In this document: positions 9,761-22,371 of the stretch, in pieces
How the letters are laid out: each line of letters begins with the position of its first letter
How positions within the stretch are numbered: position 1 is the first letter of the stretch
Assembly (NCBI GenBank): GCA_004352715.1
Contig: SCFE01000109.1
Coordinates: forward strand, 565,936-629,935
Origin: Hofstenia miamia
Taxonomy: Eukaryota; Xenacoelomorpha; Acoela
Direction: 5' to 3'
DNA length: 64,000 nt
The notes under the pieces: generated by a model
The model's input: only the letters and a program-made list of their open reading frames with translations
Told to the model about the DNA's origin: nothing
Database searches by the model: none
Translations under genes and position numbers: made by a program

Positions 9761-10987
9761 ATGTTTAAAGGTAAAGGATCTTTTAAAAAAGCAATTTGTG
9801 AAATTTTCTCCAAAACATACATCTAGTAAGAAATGGGAAAACAAGGACATTTTAAATCATTCAAAATTCCAACCTAAAATAGCGGTTTCATGCAAATCTC
9901 TCAACAATAAAGATGATTTCTTAAACAAAAAGGAGTGTAGAAAGTTGGTTTTTAATGTCGAAAAATCGATCAAAAATTTAGGTGAGACTGCACCTGCTAT
10001 TGAAAATTTAATAATTAACAAAAATAATGACATTGTTTTGATTTTTAAGTCAATTGATGAGACAACGACGGCAGAGGCGGCATTAGGAAAGATTAAAAAT
10101 ATCAATCTGAGAACTTCAACTAAATTTTTACCAAAACTTATTGTTACAAATATTCCCATATATGTAGAATTGACAAATTTTAATGCATTTAAAAGTAATT
10201 TATTGATTGATAATAAAGAAATATTAAAAGATGTTAATGAAAATGACATATCAATGTCAATATTATTTTCTGAAACAAACTATATGAAGAATTCTAATGA
10301 AGTTATTATAAAGTTTACACCTAAAATACGTTTACTACTTCTCAATAAAAAGCTGAAATTGGGACTCAATATACTGAATATTAGAGATCATAATTATGTC
10401 AAAATGTGTTGTAATTGTGGTAAGCAGGCCCGTAGCCAGCGTAATCATATAAGGGGGTCGATGCGAATTTTTCCAAGTCTGTAGATCATTTTATTTTTGT
10501 TGCATCAATGGGCGTACGCGGATGTTCTTACTTGTGAAGTTATCTAGTATAGTGATCAAGTAAGTGACCAAATGGCGGGGTGAAGGCCGGCGAAATTTTT
10601 TTGAAAATATAGACAAAATAGACCTTAGAATTTCATTATTAGGAGCAATGCTACAACAATTGAATTAACAAATTTTATTTTTATATTCTTATTTTGCTTT
10701 TAGCTTTGTTGTCTAGAAGAGGTTGCCTGACATTCCAGATGGGGTTCAACCCCTCATAAACTCCTGTGACTACGGGCCTGATGGTAAGTATGGACACTCA
10801 TCAAAAAGTTGCAATAATGAGACATTATCATGTATGTTTTGCTCAGATAATCAGTTATAAAGAATGTCCCATCAAAAATGACAAGAATAAACATAATTGT
10901 ATAAATTGTGTTAATTCTAAACAATTTCATTTGGAATCATCTAATCACAATGCGCTTAGTAAAAAATGCCCAATATACATTGAATAA
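9761..10987 (+). pseudogene. LINE ORF1 (gag-like, CCHC zinc knuckles), frameshifted and MITE-split
   Basis: A lysine- and asparagine-rich frame runs from about 9761 (ATG, then a one-base shift in an A-run near 9790) to 10424 and, after an inserted MITE, from 10789 to TAA at 10985-10987. Leaving out the MITE, the halves meet inside a zinc knuckle: CCNCGK before and YGHSSKSC after give C-x2-C-x4-H-x4-C. More cysteines follow (CMFC, KECPIK, HNCINC, NHNALSKKC), the multi-knuckle tail typical of the RNA-binding ORF1 protein of jockey/CR1-like LINEs. ORF2 begins 29 bp downstream. The product would coat element RNA; this copy is dead. Confidence 0.7.
10425..10780. mobile_element. hAT-type MITE inserted in the LINE ORF1
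   Basis: A 356-bp element begins CAGGCCCGTAGCCAG and ends CTACGGGCCTG, giving 11-bp perfect inverted ends with further similarity inside. It is flanked by GTGGTAAG (10417-10424) and ATGGTAAG (10781-10788), an 8-bp target duplication with one mismatch, as expected for hAT. No transposase ORF. It splits the zinc knuckle of the host LINE. Confidence 0.85.
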
Positions 10988-11016
10988 CTAAATATTAGAG
11001 ATTAGAAAAACTCAAT

Positions 11017-12316
11017 ATGATTAAAGAAAAATTTTTTAATTTCACTGAATTTAATGAATATATAAAGCAATATGAAAACCAAGTCAAATTTCTTAATATT
11101 AATTTCCAAAGCTTAACAAATAAAGTAACTAAGTATGAAGAATTGATTTTAAATATGGATGGAAACACAAATTGCGGAATAACGGAAACATGGTTAAAAG
11201 ATACTGATAATGACAACATCAGAGAAATTGGTTTAAGATATTTCGCAAGGATAGAGATCTTACAAATTCTACAAAGACTAGAGGTGGCGGCATATTATTT
11301 ATCATACCTAAGCATTTTCATCCACAAATACGTCAAGATCTAAATGTTCAAAATACCCAATTTGAAAATTTATGGATAGAAATTTTAATATCGAATGTAA
11401 AGCATTTAATTATTTTAAGCTATTGCAATAATCGAAGAAATTTTAATGAATATTCTGTCATATTAAGCCAGTAATTCTTATGGGCGATTATAACCAGAAT
11501 TATCTAAATAAGTATGATAATGCAAATGTTCATGATGTTATAGACATTTCCGGAATGGAAGTATTTAATAAAGCAATTCCGACTCATATTAATGGAAAAA
11601 GCCATTTAATTACAGACATTTCGAACTATAATAGTTTCATTACAACAGTAACAGATTTTTTCATTTCCGATCATCAGATTACATGTGCAATATATCTTAA
11701 AATGAAAGTCAACAAAGAGAAAAAATGGGTATGTTATAATGATTGTAAAAAATTTAAAAATGAAAAATTATTTTGGGACTTACTAAATGTCCACTTATGA
11801 TAAACTAAGCTTTATCAATAATAACTTGGATCAATTATATAATATTGTCCAGTTACAAAGAAGATCATTTCTGTAAATCAAAAGAGAATGCCTAGTTGGA
11901 AAATATGGAATTCAGAAAAGTCTAAGAAACATTAACGAGAAACAATAAGCCTATCGAAATTTGTGTAAAGACAAAAGTTATGAAAATATGAAGAAATATA
12001 AAATCTACAGAAATATTGCATCGAATAGTTGTAAACAAGATCTAAGTTCATTTTTGAAATCTTCTTTTGAAAAAATGAAAACATGTTCTCAAAAGTGGAA
12101 ATACATTAATAATATTTTGAAACCACATTCAAATATTGAACCTGAATACCTATTAGATAAGAAAGAGAATCATGTGTACAATAAATTGGAAATATCAAAT
12201 TTATTTAATGAAGATTTCATAAAATTGGGAAAATTTAGTGATCAGCAAAATAATATCACGAACAAATTTGAGAAACATGAAAATTTAAAGTTCAATGCAA
12301 GTGCATTTGTTTAAAA
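11017..12316 (+). pseudogene. LINE ORF2 endonuclease part, several frame breaks
   Basis: From ATG 11017 the frame shows the start of an apurinic-type (EEP) endonuclease: LNINFQSLTNK and ITETWLKD. The frame shifts near 11220-11255, where TRGGGILFIIPK continues in another frame; after a stop near 11470, MGDYNQNYL (the GDFN block, with F to Y) follows at 11480 and ISDHQITC (SDH block) near 11668. A lysine-rich linker continues from 11961 to a stop at 12314-12316. So the nuclease motifs survive in order but in broken frames. The RT domain expected next is absent: the sequence passes within about 100 bp to what looks like RT C-terminus and 3' UTR. Confidence 0.7.
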
Positions 12317-12655
12317 AGAAAGTTACTAATTTTATTAAGGATGCAGCATTCTGAAGGCTCCAACAAAGAATTATCTTACAAGTCTAAAAATTACTTCAAT
12401 AAATACAAGTAACTAAGTACATTATTCTTCTATTATCAATCTAAAATTAATGACTAAGAACTTATTTAACTATGCATAGAAAATACTTTTCGAAACTAAA
12501 ATGAACTATCATAGTAACCAAGAAATATCACTATCTTTACCTCTTCAACAAAGAAATAGAAACAATTCAGTTAGTACTTAATTGTGACTTTTTGTACACC
12601 TTTTCTCTATATTGTAGAAAGCACTAACTTTATTAATAAATAAATAAATAAATAA
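12317..12655 (+). mobile_element. 3' end of the same LINE, with AATA-repeat tail
   Basis: Short coding-like pieces (for example LFNYA and SLPLQQRNRNNS) resemble the last part of a LINE RT, followed by a 3' UTR and a tail of AATA repeats at about 12635-12655. Together with the upstream ORFs this suggests an element with a large internal deletion that removed the RT core. Confidence 0.45.
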
Positions 12656-13208
12656 TACTGATAAAAATTCTGAAATCGTCAAGAAAAAAAGTACAAACAA
12701 AATATAACAAGAAATATGTACAAATAATAATGATAATTAATTGAGTTATGTGGATGTAAGTTTCTATTAATAGAGTAATCAGGATATAAAAACATTTACA
12801 AGATATATTTAGCAGAAAAATAATGTTTTAAAACAATTAAAGAATAATAAATGTATAGACTTCTTGTACAATCGCTATTATAAAATTAGTTGAAAAGCAA
12901 GTGTTCTGCGGTTATTCATTGTGGCGAACCTTTCTAGATTAACCTCTTAAGTATAATTTGTTTTTATTTTTTCAATTTATAGTATATTTTGACTAGAAAA
13001 GAGCATTTGTTCTGGCATCGCAAATAAAATACTATGGTTGATACTGTTTTAGAAAGACCTTTATAAACAATTGCTGCATATTCGTTATTTTAACTGTCTT
13101 TCACCATTTTCCAATTGCACATAAAGCTTCATTAGTTGATGCATTTTGCAAAAAATCCATATTCAGTCACTCGTTTTTTAGACATGGGTAGGTTTTAGCC
13201 GTCAGACA
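12656..13208. other. Non-coding stretch, nothing recognised
   Basis: AT-rich sequence between two LINE fragments, with no ORF or repeat boundary visible. Confidence 0.5.
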
Positions 13209-13497
13209 CAACTTAATAATAATAATAATAATTTATTTTAAGCCTTTGTACAATAACCCTTAAAGTAAATTGTTTTTCTGTAATTCCACTTAGTTGCAAA
13301 TTGTTATTATTTAGTTACAGATTATGTTCTTTGAATATCCAAATACCCATTTTTTCTTTGCAAATAATTTGAATTTAACTTTTTCTTAAATTCTTTAAAA
13401 TTGAATTCTACTTTAATTTCAGGTGATAAATTGTTCCATATGTCTTTACAGAAACTGATAAAACAGTTCATGATTCTTTTTGAAAATTTAAATTTTC

Positions 13498-13505
<8 letters not shown>
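13209..13505 (-). mobile_element. LINE 3' end: RT C-terminus and (TTA)n tail
   Basis: The minus strand from about 13499 to the stop at 13322-13324 encodes CKDIWNNLSPEIKVEFNFK and then KEFKKKLNSNYL, the same LINE RT C-terminal signature as at 8514-8685 but clearly diverged from it. A 3' UTR of about 90 bp and a tail of TAA units (plus strand, 13213-13232) follow. The upstream side runs into a (TA)n microsatellite and a gap, so the element is cut off. Confidence 0.65.
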
Positions 13506-13535
<30 letters not shown>

Positions 13536-13685
13536 NNNNNNNNNNNNNNNNNNNNNNNNNNNNNNNNNNNNNNNNNNNNNNNNNNNNNNNNNNNNNNNNN
13601 NNNNNNNNNNNNNNNNNNNNNNNNNNNNNNNNNNNNNNNNNNNNNNNNNNNNNNNNNNNNNNNNNNNNNNNTATATATATATATA
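13506..13685. repeat. (TA)n microsatellite broken by a 136-N gap
   Basis: TA repeats lie on both sides (13506-13535 and 13672-13685) of N at 13536-13671, so the gap is most likely unresolved TA repeat. Confidence 0.9.
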
Positions 13686-13815
13686 TTTTGCATAAGTTAC
13701 AGAGATACATTGATTTGAACAAACCACAACGGTTAACGTTTTTAATTTTAAAAAATCATCATCCAAAATAAAATTATGGCAACATAAATTTGCAGTAAAC
13801 TGCAAGATATTAAAT

Positions 13816-14060
13816 TATAAATATCCATGCACGTTAAATATTTTTAATATGTTTGAACTTTGTTGATTATTAAGTAATTGGGCTTTATCTTTGTTCGTAA
13901 TGTAAAGAGCTTCCATTATTCTTAAATCCGTGGTTCTTTTCAATGTTGTAAAAATTTTTATGCTTGCTTGATGTTTATTCATAAATATTTCTGATTTTAT
14001 ATGCCCCTTAATATGTTCTTTTGCCCTTGTAATTAAATGACTACTTGTCTTACAAATTTT
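13816..14060 (-). pseudogene. GIY-YIG endonuclease fragment of a Penelope-like retroelement
   Basis: The minus strand encodes ICKTSSHLITRAKEH, then about 45 residues on RIMEALYITNKDKAQLLN, and ends at a TAA (13816-13818). The pattern G.T.R.L..R..EH .. EA.YI .. LN is the second half of the GIY-YIG nuclease attached to reverse transcriptases of Penelope-like elements; the catalytic Glu would be the E of MEALYI. The preceding YVG-type start and the RT core are not readable, though weak coding-like pieces continue to about 14500. This is a short decayed remnant. The assignment is by motif only. Confidence 0.5.
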
Positions 14061-15668
14061 CTTAGTTTCCTAGTGTTTCAATGCCATGAGAGCTAATCCA
14101 AGGCCTACGTTTTGCTAAACTATAGAATTTGAAAATTATTTTCCCCAATACAACATATATATCTCAGTAAAATGTTGAATTATTTAAACCATCAACGATT
14201 TAGTTATTGTATATAAGGAAGCAGAGAACTCAAATGATTTCACTTGACTTTTCTATTGAAATGCTTACTATGCCTCTTTGATGATTGAGAAAGATATTCC
14301 TAGACAGATAAATTATTCGAAGCGTGTTTTCACTCAATAAGTGTTTTGGAATTGAATATATTCTTTGCAAAATAGGGTTGCTCAAAAATAATTACCAAAT
14401 AACTAAAAAAAAATTAAGGATTCAATTTAAAATCACCTTAAAAGATTCATTTATTGATAATTTCATCACTAACAGGAAAATTTCAATTGATGGAAAAACA
14501 AAAACGTAATGTATAATTAATATGAAAATTTATGTACCAGCTGCAATATCATGTGTGCAGAATATAAAGCAGTACAACGTTAAATCAAGAAAGCTGTGCG
14601 TAAAAATAGAGACAATAAATGACCGATGTGTTGACTGTATTACAATTAAGGACTTGGTGAGATACAGCTTGTGAGTATTTGTTGCAGTAATTAGTAAATA
14701 TATTTACGTATTATCAGGCTAGGGTGTTCAATGCATGCTTGGTGACGAACAGCGTTGTTTGTAATTAGCCCAAATACCATGTAAATATCATGCAAATACC
14801 ATGTAAATATCTGAGGGTTATTTTATATAGAAAATAGAGAGCCTAACTTTTTGCTATACAACGATTGAACCAGTAAAACATCTTAAATATTTGATAATTA
14901 TTTTTGGTGGCTATCTAAGCTGTAATATAATCAGCCATTCATTTGTTCAAAATGGTTTTGGCTGCAAGTATAATATGCAATATTTCAAAAACAAATTCCT
15001 CCATATAAAATTATAATTAGTTTGTGCATTTGTGCTCAATCATCTAAGTTACTGTAGCGTTTTTACACAGCAGCTTTTTGGACGATTCTAAAAATGATTA
15101 TTTAAAAAACGAGCACTTAGCTTTGCTAAAAAAGTTGCAAAGATAATAAAGTAATAAAGAAAATTTATTCTGAAATATACTTTTGGAACAATAATGTGGT
15201 AATGCGTATTGGAAAACTTCTAAAACAAATATTAATCTTTGATAAAAATTTTGTATTAAATTCTAGTATAATTTCAAACAGAATTTCTTCAACTGAACAG
15301 AAAGGATTCAAATGTTATATCATAATTATTTGGCTCTCCATAGATTATCAAATGTATTGCAAAATTGTTGACCATTTTTTTAAATTTTATTTGTGGATAT
15401 TTTGTTTTGCGATTTCTTATGAGAAAACTTAGTGTACATTAGCATAATTAAATACGACTAGGCTTATGATGATATCTTTCTTATTGGTATCATCGATGTT
15501 CAACAAAGAAAATTAATTTTTTTATCCTTACCGTTCATTTAAATGGATATAGCAGTTTTGATTGCCCTGTAAAATAATTTGCCATTCAATACGTAGAATT
15601 TTAGGCATAGATATAAGCCTATGTCCGAATATTTGTCCAAAGTTTTTCCAGTTTTCATTTAATCAATA

Positions 15669-15704
<36 letters not shown>

Positions 15705-18550
15705 ACATCAATAATTAAAAAAACGTTGCATAGTTGAAATTCACGTCATGGTTACCTTCAAATAATCTTGTGAGAAATAAAAACTTTTTTATAGCAGAGC
15801 GAACTTTATTTAATTTAGCAGGCTAAATTATTGCTAATTTGAATCAAAAAATCAAATTTAATATAGGTACCCTATTTCTTACATTCCTTCCAAACAACTA
15901 CAGATAATAGCGTTCATAAAGGTAAAATTATATTCTAAAGTAACTTGCTTGAAAGCAATGCACAATGTCATTAAAGGGGGTTTTTGCTTGCACACGATAT
16001 ATTTTTAAAATAGAAATTTAAAAAACTTGAATCATTTGGGGGCAAACTGGCTTAATGTTTTACCACAATTCTTAGTGATATAAAATATTTGGAAGTGTTC
16101 GATATTACAAGAGAAAGACTATCCAAAAAAGTTATTGCATTGGGCTTCCCTAGCAAACAATTATGTGCGTCAAGATCAAAATACACGACTAACAGATGCA
16201 GACTGTGAAGTTGGCATCCCATCAACAACCTTGAAAAATAACGTTTCCTGACATTCTCAAATTAATAATGAGGGGCAGAAAATTTTCAACTTTCTGCAAG
16301 AATATATTAATTAACGTATGTTCTGCCGTTTCAAACTTTTAATTCTGTCAGCAACCCTTGTAATGTTCAGAATCAAGATTAAATAAAGTGGTAACAGTGG
16401 GAGCAGTGATAGACACACCCACATCAAAGGGAAAGATAAAATCGACAAGTACAAGAAGTTGATAGATGTTAATACTTAAATTCGTCAATGCATTATCTTA
16501 TGGCAGTCACAAATGTTTAAAATGATCTTAATTAGGACATTTTTTTATGAGACATTTAATTAAATAGTAATATGAAATAAGCATTAAATTAACAATTCAT
16601 TTCCTTCCTACATATTGTGGCATCGGTATGAAATCAGTGAGCAGTCCTAAGTCCCTATCGTCTGAAGGTTTCATGTTGAAGCATGGATTTACTGAAGCTA
16701 CAGATTAATAATTGATTCCTTCTGCTATAGTAAAAAGTGAACAGGAGATCGTGAAAGGGAAGTGCGGCTACACTCTGCCGATCCAAAACATAACATAGTG
16801 AAAGAGCCGCATAAGACTAGAGCCCTAATAAAGAAAAGGAAAAGAGGCCCCAAAATTCTTGGGTGCAGTGAGTAAAACCTACGTGCTGGGCTAAGCGGAA
16901 GTTTTTTTAGAAAATCATAATTATTTAAAGAAAAGTCAAAATAAAAACTGATACGAGTTTATTGAAAAAAGGAAACAAAATGAATAATTCACACAAATAT
17001 ATAGGAACAACAACCGGTAACAAAACATAATTACATTTACATACTGGTGTGAATGTAAGTAAATATCTGACTGGTACAATGGTCGGTAGTCTGCAACGTT
17101 TAAATTTACCGCGTTAAATTATCAGAAACAAACTAAAAATATATAGCACCGTTTCATATCGTCCAATTGTTAATTCCAATAGTTTCGTAATTCCCAAAAT
17201 TGAAATTAATATTTGTCATTTCAGAATGAAGTAATGAGAAATAGAAAGTTTTGAATGTCTTTATGCCACAACATGAAATTTCTTAAATTTTTCAAAGGAT
17301 TAACTTCAATCAATTACCTAAACTCCAATAACTATTTTAATATTTTTATGTATTTTACTATTTACCATATTGATAATGCTCTTTGATTTATGCTATTGGT
17401 TAAAAGATATTTTATAGTAACTTTCATAGTTGCATATTTTTCTGACTGTTGTAAGCTAATTTCTGACTGCTGTAAGATAATGCATTGACGAACTTAAGCA
17501 CTAACTTCAAACATTTAGCAATAATTTACATTGAAAAATAATAATATACTCATCTTGTAGGTGAGGGATATAATGATTTTGTAAGCTATTGTGAAATACT
17601 GATCCCCATCATCAGCATTGCCATAGAGATTCAAGAGCGGGTAGGCTGGGTCTGGATCCAAATCTGCAGCTTGATATATTCTAGGTTTAGTTTATCTTAA
17701 GGTTGTATATAGTATCATAATTCATGATTGCGAAAGAATTAAAATTTCATTTGGCATTATTTATGTTTGTACTGGGACTATATGTTGAATGGAAGTTGAT
17801 TGAAATCAGGCTCCTTTTGATTCTGGGTCCAAAATAATTATTACTAAGACTATTAAAGTTAGGATTTGACTCGGAATAAAACAAAAATACATTTAAATGT
17901 CTACAAAAAAGTATATAATTTTCCAAAAACCGTGAAATAATGCGGCTGGCAAAAGCGCACTGCTAATTTTTATTTTTAGCCATGAGCGGCCGTTACAATT
18001 TTTATTACAAGTAATATTCATCCCATTTCTCACAATTAATCTGGAGTTACATGTGAACTCACTTTGAATAAAACTCATTATTCATTGTAAAAACCCTGTT
18101 TCATTCAATTTCGAAGTCAAAACAAAAGTTCAACTTACGCCTTTGATAAGAATCATGATTTGAAAGTTGCCAAAGCCGCTATTGTAAAATTTTTTATTCA
18201 AGGCTGGGGTTGCTTCAATAGTGTTGAAATTCATTGATCAATAACGTGGGAAGGCCCACCTCAGAAATTATAAAATTATTGCGGAAATAGACCCTTAAAA
18301 TGCAGTTTGCATTCTCAATGCTTAATTTTTCAAAATTTTATATTACCTATTTTATTTTTTAACCTAAGAAAATTTATTTTGAAAATCACCTTGAAGAAAA
18401 TTCATTATTCATTGTAAAGAGCCTGTTTAATTCAAAAAAAAATTATTATGCTTGCCACTGATAAAAATCGTGACCTGGTCATTAGGAGTTGCTTACTTCT
18501 GGCCGCAGCCTAACCGCATAACACTAATTCAAATTTGTGAAAATTATGTT
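14061..18550. other. Long gene-free stretch
   Basis: No convincing exon was found on either strand. It holds a (TA)n run at about 15671-15701 and a short direct repeat (CAAATACCATGTAAATATC at 14771 and 14793, approximate). Single ORFs such as 15196-15432 have no recognisable motif. Confidence 0.5.
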
Positions 18551-18838
18551 ATATATATATATATAAGTAGTAAGGTAACGGGGAGAGGAGGTTCCAATGG
18601 GACACCCTGAAGTTCTCGTAACACCTGTGGCTATTTGCCATGTGGAAATAAAGTGATTCTATTGGAATTAATTTGCTCAATTTGGTTTTGTCAAAAATAT
18701 TTTGTCGCTAGATGGCGTCCAATAGAATCTCTTTATTTCCACATGGCAAATAGCCACAGGTGTTACGAGAACTTCAGGGTGTCCCATTGGAACCTCCTCT
18801 CCCCGTTACCTTTCTACTTATATATATATATATATATA
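18551..18838. repeat. Long fold-back inverted repeat in a (TA)n tract
   Basis: Two arms of about 106 bp (18561-18666 and 18718-18823) are reverse complements with about two mismatches and a 51-bp loop. The outer part contains GGTAACGGGGAGAGGAGG. TA repeats lie directly outside both arms, as if a palindromic element had inserted into (TA)n with TA target sites. The loop contains CGCTAGATGGCG. No ORF of note. A transcript across it would form a long near-perfect hairpin. Confidence 0.9.
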
Positions 18839-20219
18839 ATTTAAGATTTTTTTCCGGAAATTGTTTTTTAATAAAAAATCACATGTCTCTATTTAAATGC
18901 ATTTTTCTCAAGAAAATGTCATTTACGATCCCCATCAATGCTCAGTATCTTTCAATTAAATTAATTTGACAATTAAAGAGATATAATCATGAAAATATAG
19001 ACAACAAAAGAAGTAGTTATCAATTTAAATTGAAATTAATGTGCATGTTTAAAGGAATTAGACCAGCATCAGTTGATGCTTGCTATGCACAAATTTCTTA
19101 TATTTCTTCTCCTCTTAGTTCCTGCAATTATGATACAAAAAACGGTTACTATTTTGTGAGATTTTCCTAATTAAAAATTTCCCATAATACATGTCATAAT
19201 CTCAGACTCCCTATTTTGTTGAAGATTCACAGTAAAATATAACTTGCAAAACTTTGCAATAATTGCAAATATTGCACAAATTCTGACAAAAGTTTTACAA
19301 GTACTATGCAAATATTGGCAAAGTTTTTGTGAATTTTGATCTTTAGCCAATAAACAAAAAACGACATGTCAAATGAAATAACCTCTGTGCAGAAAACGAA
19401 ACAGAATTGAAATTTGCAATGTTTCTAGCTTCTTGTCCGAAGCAGCACATCTCATCATTCGAAGGATACATTGTAAATAGCTTCTAATTCCTTACCTTCG
19501 CGCTGATACGGTAATACCGCTGATACCGCGGTAACGATTTGCACAATTGCGGTGGTTGGCGGCAGATTTCAAACAACTTGAGTTGGTATAAAAATAATCA
19601 AGCTAAACCAGTTCTTTTTAAAATCAATATATGGGTTCATTTTCAGTGGCGGATTTAAAGAGGGGGGGACACTATGTGACTGCAGTCCCCACATGAGGAA
19701 GCCAAAGGGAGGTTAATTTTTGCCATATTAGTAAAAATTTTACAAAATATTTGGCAATTTTTTCAAATAACTTGCAAGTTTTGCTAAAATTTAACAAACC
19801 TTGCAAAGATCTGGCAAACATTTGTCAAACCTTCCAACTTTTTTTAAATCATATTACAAAATTTTTTAAGAATCTATCAAACATTCATATACTAAGCAAA
19901 TTTGAAATAGTTGTCAAACAACATATCTAAATGAAAGTGACGTTACTTAAATAAAAACTATGCAATTAAGAAAAATTGCAAGGATATTGCTTATAAAATA
20001 TAAAAGAAAATAAACAATGTACTATCTGACACTCTCTCAGGAATACAATTTACTTAAATAAAGCAAAACGTCGACCAAAATACCTGGTATATAAAATACT
20101 TAATTAAATGTTTTATATTATTTTACTATACAGATTTTTTAAACTGTATTGAAAATTTTTCTTTTGTCATGTTTATTACGCTTAGCAGATTTAGTTATTA
20201 TTATCATACTCATTCTCAT
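18839..20219. other. Gene-free stretch with TTTGCAA-rich repeats and one hAT-like end
   Basis: Stretches at about 19220-19340 and 19720-19870 are rich in TTTGCAA/TTTGGCAA words like those in the element at 34109-35161. At 19644 CAGTGGCGGATTTA followed by a G-run looks like a hAT-type terminus, but no partner end was found. Confidence 0.4.
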
Positions 20220-20640
20220 AGTTCATGCTGCTGTGATTCTCTGCTCGAGGTATTCACTAGTTCCCAGGGAGATTGAAAGCTTTCCTCAGGACTCTAGATG
20301 CTCCTAACATTACTGCCATCTGTACTACCACCCTTATCCACTTCTCTAATCCCATCTCGTCCAAGTATCTTACGCTTATTGTTTACTACTCCTAGTGCTC
20401 CAAAATACTATCAGGAATTCTTTCAAACTCTCTCTATTTCCTCTGCCAACATCCTGTACTTGTCTATCTTATCTCTCTCCTTGCTTTCTGCATTCCTATT
20501 CTTTGGTACTGTTATGCCTTGCACTTTTCCCATTATTCCCTCTCTATTTCCTAAATTATTTATTCCGCGCCAACTTTTCACATTTTGCTATCAGATTATC
20601 GACTGTCCCCAACTCTTTCTTACATAGCATGTATATTCAC
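20220..20640 (-). pseudogene. Decayed LINE reverse-transcriptase C-terminal region
   Basis: On the minus strand near 20620, MLCKKELGTVDNLIAKCEKLA matches the cysteine-containing segment near the end of many LINE RT proteins (C..C.....TV.H....C..LA). Further along, ITVPKNRNAESKERDKIDKY and MLAEEIERV, then a shifted FGALGVVNN, match the usual following blocks (I.VP...., EKI.KY..L..EI..., GALG.V). Stops and frameshifts interrupt it. The long pyrimidine-rich plus-strand ORFs here are its shadow. Confidence 0.55.
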
Positions 20641-22371
20641 TTACCTCAGCTCTTCTGTTTATGTATCCACATTCTTCTAATTTGTGCGTTACATTCAGTT
20701 TTCTTGTGTTTTTGCGTCTGTGAATAAAAATATGGAGAAATGGATATTAATCTTCCTTGATGATAGCGGTGGTATCTGTCTCATACACTCTACCTATCAC
20801 AATTAAGGTATTGTAAGCAAGATCTCTATTGCATAATTTTAGCTCAGTAAATTTTTTGGTACCCGAGACAAAAACTACTGTATATTTTTACATAACAGTT
20901 GTCGAAATTTGTCGAATGAAGCCATTACTCCAAAACCAAGGCGAAATATCTTATAACTGCTGATTATAACTATTTGAAAACTGAAGATTTTTCAAAAAGT
21001 ATTGACTTTCAGTCTCAATTGTCTATGTTCTATGACAGCACAGAGCACAATATTAATTAAAACTTAATTTCCTTCGCTCTCATGAATAGCTCAGCCACTC
21101 TCACCTCCCTTAGCACACTGTGTTGTGAGCATGAAGTATTTTTCCTATTTTTCTATTGCTGTCTGTACTTGGTAATGTACTCATAAAAAAGCAGTAAATT
21201 TTTGAAGGACTTCCAATCAACCGAAAATTACATTAGAGCAAAATTGTTGACGGAATCAGATAATGCGTCAAAGCTGGCCTAAAGTTTGATGGGTTGTATT
21301 TTCACTATGCCACAGTGCACAATACATTCCTCTAAAATTCATTCAAAGGCATTCGTGAATGATACCATAGTATTCCTGCTCAAAAAAATTAGTAGACGAT
21401 ATTGTTAATACAGTGGACCTAACTCACGTTTATTCATGATTTTGGTAAATTTTTCTCAAAATTGGGGCAAGTAGTATTATCATAATTAAGGGTTGGATCA
21501 AGTCAAAAACAGTTCAAAATGTATAAGTCTTTTACCTAGGAATTATGATCAAACAGTAAATTCATGTTTTATGACAATAAAACCTATAGTGGACACCACT
21601 AGGTATAAATAAATATCAACAACATGACTGTTTTCTCTATTCTTGGTGCATACCAGACTCAATTACATTCATTAATTCATAGTTAGGTTTGGCTTCGGCT
21701 CTAAAAAATAATGATGAAGTTCGACATAGCATTAATACAAAATGTGATATTCCAAAGGCTTTAAATTTCTCATTTTTTCTTCGTAATTTTAAATTAATAA
21801 ATGAACGTTCATGCTTTCATTATTTATATTTTTATTACTCTGTGCACCATGATTGTAAAGCGAGATAGCACTCTATATATTGCGCGAATTCAGAATTCGC
21901 CGTACCCATCGTTAAATATAATTTCAGGTCATGCGAGTGAGCGATTTTTTGAAATTCAGCGAGAGCTATGGGAGAGCTAATAAAGGGCCTAGACTCCACG
22001 TCTTGGAACTTAACATTATTTGCGCCTAGACCGTGATTGTCGACGGGATACGCACGTGCATTAATTATCACGCAAGATGACATTTTGTAATGCAGCTCAA
22101 ATTCTAATCCTATAAAGCGATAGCGCGTCTAAATTAAAATCTTGGCCTACCACATGTGGTTAAATGAACACTAAAATTTCTTTGAGATTAGCGCAAGCCA
22201 ATAGCATATTAGCATAGCTCATAACCAAATATCATTAAAGATTATATAATATGAATGTTGAATCGAAAATTGTAAATAGCCAATGTTATATATTTTCAAT
22301 CAAATTTGTACTACAAATAATTTGAAATTTTGTTGTTCAAACCATTATTTCTTGAATGTTTCCACGCCGAC
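20641..22371. other. Gene-free stretch, with a CpG-containing segment at 21840-22140
   Basis: Mostly AT-rich. At 21835-22083 (minus) an 82-codon ORF lies in DNA with more CpG than its surroundings, but the protein shows no known motif and there are no clear splice sites, so no gene is called. Confidence 0.4.

Noticed and set aside
16385-16430. TGGTAACAGTGGGAGC as an LTR-retrotransposon primer-binding site
   Set aside because: No LTR upstream and no gag or pol coding sequence downstream.
20298-20727. Plus-strand pyrimidine-rich ORFs with membrane-like leucine runs
   Set aside because: They are the shadow of a minus-strand LINE RT remnant, whose motifs are readable on the opposite strand.
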